From Tritrichomonas musculus (lineage: Eukaryota > Parabasalia > Tritrichomonadida > Tritrichomonadidae), in NCBI GenBank assembly GCA_039105265.1, contig JAPFFF010000004.1:310001-374000 (forward strand): a DNA stretch of 64,000 bases, written 5' to 3'. Each line of letters opens with the position of its first letter. The first letter of the stretch is position 1. The translations under genes and the position numbers were made by a program. This document shows positions 61,630 to 64,000 of this stretch, piece by piece. The notes beneath the pieces are model-generated. The model was not told where the DNA came from and did not search any database. It saw nothing but the letters and a program-made list of their open reading frames with translations.

Positions 61630-62962
61630 AGGGAGGACTACCAAATTTTTTTCCAAAATTTTCTTTCAATTTTTTCTAAAAACAATATTTTTTGTTATGA
61701 TGAACTTTCAGAAAATGGAATCGAATTCTTCGAGAAGGCAACGGAAATAAGAAATTGTTACCCGCTAAAAAATATCGGATTCGCTTACGAAAAGAGAATC
61801 GGTGTACCTCAGAATTATTCAAATTCGATTGAATTCTCTATAAAAGCAGCTGATATGGGAAACGCTGAATCTTTCTATAATTTGGGACACATGTACGAGG
61901 GAGGTTTCGGCGTTGTAAAAAACTTGCCAAAAACTATTTAGATGCTAGAAAATGAATCAAAATATGGACTAGAAATGGCCAAAAAAAGCTCAGTACTTTA
62001 TAATAATCGAATTTTATCTTGATACCCAAATTATAAATATGTAAATACTTGAATATTATAATTATAATTCAAATATTTAGCAAATGAAAACAAATTTCGA
62101 TTTCCTGATTGAAGAACTTTTTATCATAATCCAAATAAACGATTATTTATTTAAATGCTTAAATAAACATATTGATTACTATTTTTATTATTTTTACATT
62201 TATTTTTCAATTTTTTCTTAGTGATCATTCAAAAAAATGGTAGTCTGTATCACAATTTTTTTCATTTTTGCAATTCGGTTTTTTCATATGATAAAAATAA
62301 TAAAACGCGATTTTTTTTGGCTAAATCATTATATCCACACATAGAAATTTAGAATATCGAATTGCTGTTTAATTTCATAGAACTTATTATATAAATTTGA
62401 AGCATTAAAAAAATCAAAAATTTTTCAATTTTCAAAATTTTTTGATTAATCTCTTTTTTTTCCATGAATATTTGAAAATTTTTAAAAATCGATGCTCATT
62501 CTTTTTTTTCATATAAAAATTTATATATTCGATAAATTAAGACTCATATTATTTCAACAACCATCACACATAAATAAGAAGAAGTTTCTATAGAAATACT
62601 GAATGAATTTCGTGATTTGTGCACCATGGGTATTCAAGTAAAATAAGAAAACAAACAATCTCCATATAATTTAAAATGGTTTATTGAAGAATGAGCTTGA
62701 TTTTTTTGGATTTATAAATTCTATTTTATTTTATTCATGTTTTTTTAATCTAACAAAATTGACCTTTTAAAAATTTTGATGAAAAACTATAATAAAAACA
62801 TTTTTAATTTTCCCTTTTTAAAAAATTAATATTAAATTAAATATATATTTATTTTTATATAATGAATAAATGAAAAATTAAATAGATTCAAAGATATAAA
62901 TATTTTCAAAATCATATTTTTACCTTATTTTTGAATGAAAAAAAATAACGATAGCCCTCCCT
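61630..62962. mobile_element. 1.3-kb TIR element with TA duplication carrying Sel1-repeat sequence
   Basis: Inverted ends AGGGAGG(A/G)CTA(C/T)C lie at 61630-61642 and 62950-62962, each bordered by TA (61628-61629 and 62963-62964). A T-rich stretch follows both inside. Length 1333 and TA duplication suit a Tc1/mariner-type element, but no transposase was recognised. Instead the left part carries a host-like Sel1-repeat fragment (61699-62000), GC-richer than the rest, and the remaining 950 bases are AT-rich filler. The TIRs are short (13 bases with two differences), so the family is tentative. The insertion splits a minus-strand reading frame. It appears to be a non-autonomous element that captured a gene piece. 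Confidence 0.55.
61699..62000 (+). pseudogene. Sel1-like repeat fragment inside the TIR element
   Basis: The frame from 61699 reads DELSENGIEFFEKATEIRN, then IGFAYEKRIGVPQNYSNSIEF, then KAADMGNAESFYNLGHMYEGG and stops at 61941. These are two SLR/Sel1 repeats with the canonical AxxxGNAxAxYNLGxMYExGxGV pattern. A third (AKNYLDARK, then KIW) follows in another frame, so the fragment carries at least one frameshift. No start codon suited to a complete protein is present. Sel1 proteins are large families in trichomonads, acting as adaptor solenoids. This fragment is a degraded copy carried by the element. Confidence 0.7.
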
Positions 62963-62966
62963 TAAA

Positions 62967-63271
62967 TGCTTTCCTAAGAATATTTATGTGTATATATAGA
63001 CCATATAAAGGTAGAAAAAAAGATGGATTTTATATAATATTGCAATATGATATAATATACGATGACTCAAATCTAATTTCTGAATAGAATGATAAAATTG
63101 ACGTACAATATAAAAATAAATTTATTTATTTTTTTGAGAGAACATTTTACAAATTGATAAGTTTATTTTTTTACATAATTGAAATTGAAAAAAACAAAAT
63201 ATCTTTACCAATATAAAATAAAAAAAATTAAATATAGAATATATATTTTTTTCTTTACTTATTTTATAAAT
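62967..63271. other. Short AT-rich stretch between the element and the partial ORF
   Basis: Apart from the 60 or so bases next to the element that continue the disrupted frame, nothing is recognisable. Confidence 0.45.
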
Positions 63272-64000
63272 TTAAATTTCATTTGGTTGAGAAAAGTAAT
63301 GCTTATTTTTGATCATATTAAATCTGCATAAAAGTTGTGATCCTGATGTATAACTTTCATTTTTTTCAGAATAATTGGTTGATAAATATGGTTTAATGTT
63401 TAAAACTTTTAAAATTTGAATAGTTTCAGGTATATTTTTTTCTGAAAAAGTGCTAATTTCATTTACCACAAATTTCCTTATATAAAAGCATTCATTTATT
63501 ATTTTTTTATCATCTATATCAATATTGTCATCATCATTGTAAGTAGGAACTCCTGCTATATTATTTTCTTTGTAATTTGGAATTTTCACTATGTTATTTT
63601 GAAAAAAAATTTTCTTTTTAATTATTTTCCTAGCAACTATGCTCAAAAATAAATCGGCATCAAGTGAATCATTAAGATCAGATCTTACATTCCCAAAAAA
63701 ATTTTCTTCGCATTTAGTAGATATTCTTTCAGTACCAACATTTTCGGAACTATTTTTTATGGAATCTCCTAAGCAAACTATAGAGTTCAAGTATCTTATA
63801 AGATCAATTTTTCTATAAAAAGATAATTTTAATGTATTTTTTGTTTTTTTTGAAGAAAAACGATCATTTGGATCTGAATTTGGGAAATTGTGAAGTTCAA
63901 ATTGAAAAATTGAGAAGGCAATATTCAAAAGATTCAATCGGTCTTGTCGTCCAATAAAAAGAACTTTATCTGCTAAATACCAAAATGTGAATGGTAACAA
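63272..64000 (-). CDS. Unrecognised protein, 5' part outside the window
   Basis: The frame is open from the window edge (the first codon here is TTG, not a start) to a TAA-type stop at 63272, giving 242 visible residues. It contains WYLADKVLFIGRQDRLNLLN, a Ser/Asn-rich middle, a run of acidic residues (YNDDDNIDIDDKK) and the ending HYFSQPNEI. No domain is recognised and there is no membrane segment. Base composition is more AT-rich than most genes here. It may be an independent gene or the upstream piece of the broken gene at 60039-63029, which lies on the same strand just downstream. I cannot decide between them. Confidence 0.4.
   Translation of the reverse strand: MLPFTFWYLADKVLFIGRQDRLNLLNIAFSIFQFELHNFPNSDPNDRFSSKKTKNTLKLSFYRKIDLIRYLNSIVCLGDSIKNSSENVGTERISTKCEENFFGNVRSDLNDSLDADLFLSIVARKIIKKKIFFQNNIVKIPNYKENNIAGVPTYNDDDNIDIDDKKIINECFYIRKFVVNEISTFSEKNIPETIQILKVLNIKPYLSTNYSEKNESYTSGSQLLCRFNMIKNKHYFSQPNEI

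Larger units (their letters stand above)
60039..63029 (-). pseudogene. Unrecognised protein-coding gene, broken by in-frame stops and a transposon
   Basis: I do not recognise the protein. In one minus-strand frame, long coding-like blocks are separated only by single in-frame stops at 60342-60344 and just before 61484. The longest (60342-61484) encodes 380 helical residues including FPVEIFNFQVFLGVLKCG and KRAFSTIALIWKEFKDSNG, and the last (60039-60341) ends in an acidic DEDDEFQ...EEEEAEE tail. The codons at 61484 and 60341 are TTG and are not starts. Upstream, the frame KYGPNPYDDYRYFLPAPCV runs into the 1.3-kb element. Past the element it resumes in the same frame (GLYIHINILRKAF), so the element landed inside the gene. 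The acidic ending looks like a genuine C-terminus. Either a true pseudogene or several sequence errors; the insertion argues for the former. Confidence 0.65.

Noticed and set aside
1-64000. tRNA, rRNA, snRNA, retroviral or other virus-like elements
   Set aside because: I looked for T-loop (GTTCGAATC), U6 and other snRNA core words, reverse transcriptase, integrase and capsid signatures by eye, and found none. A covariance or profile search could still find divergent ones.

Overview
The window looks like nuclear DNA of a parabasalid flagellate, most likely a trichomonad such as Tritrichomonas. This is an inference from several signs: very AT-rich intergenic DNA, coding regions that are almost all single uninterrupted reading frames, an ATG only a few bases behind an initiator-like TCATT at the ribosomal protein gene, a DUF3447-type ankyrin gene, a flagellar RIB43A protein, a Myb regulator, and a full set of eukaryotic Golgi, ER, splicing and nuclear-pore genes. 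No tRNA, rRNA, CRISPR, bacterial operon or convincing intron was seen.

Layout. 0-15.8 kb: the end of a PP2C phosphatase, UGGT, a CARMIL-like LRR protein, a Nup58-like nucleoporin, a multi-RRM protein, a broken ankyrin gene and a RasGAP. 15.8-34.3 kb: an empty 2.2-kb AT-rich gap, then COG6, a SAM plus ZC2HC zinc-finger protein, Spt5, an SCP-type CTD phosphatase, a TAF5-like WD40 protein, a homeodomain-like protein, RIB43A, TMEM230, PRP39 and a SAPS/PP6-regulator-like protein. 34.4-36.1 kb: a 1.7-kb element with terminal inverted repeats (TIRs) and a TA target duplication. 36.3-41 kb: an M18 aminopeptidase-like protein that has lost its metal ligands, a pseudokinase, and a BTB-like coiled-coil protein. 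41.9-59 kb: uS11/RPS14, a UBX protein, a small TIR element, a Myb factor, a giant HEAT protein resembling Furry, a 14-3-3 protein, a Rab and a GRP170-like ER Hsp70. 59-64 kb is a decaying zone: a remnant of a bacterial-type esterase, a pseudogene split by a 1.3-kb TIR element that carries a Sel1-repeat fragment, and a partial ORF leaving the window.

How the genes fit together. UGGT and the GRP170-like chaperone both serve ER folding quality control. COG6, Rab and TMEM230 serve vesicle traffic. Spt5, the CTD phosphatase, TAF5-like and Myb serve transcription by RNA polymerase II. PRP39 serves U1-dependent splicing. RasGAP, Rab, the SAPS-like protein, PP2C and 14-3-3 belong to signalling. The genes are independently spaced and not operonic.

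The most interesting signals are: (1) the motif AAAATCTTG lying exactly 10 bases before the ATG of three unrelated genes; (2) the M18-like pseudoenzyme next to a pseudokinase; (3) the TA-flanked element that carries Sel1 repeats and interrupts a reading frame which resumes in phase on the other side.
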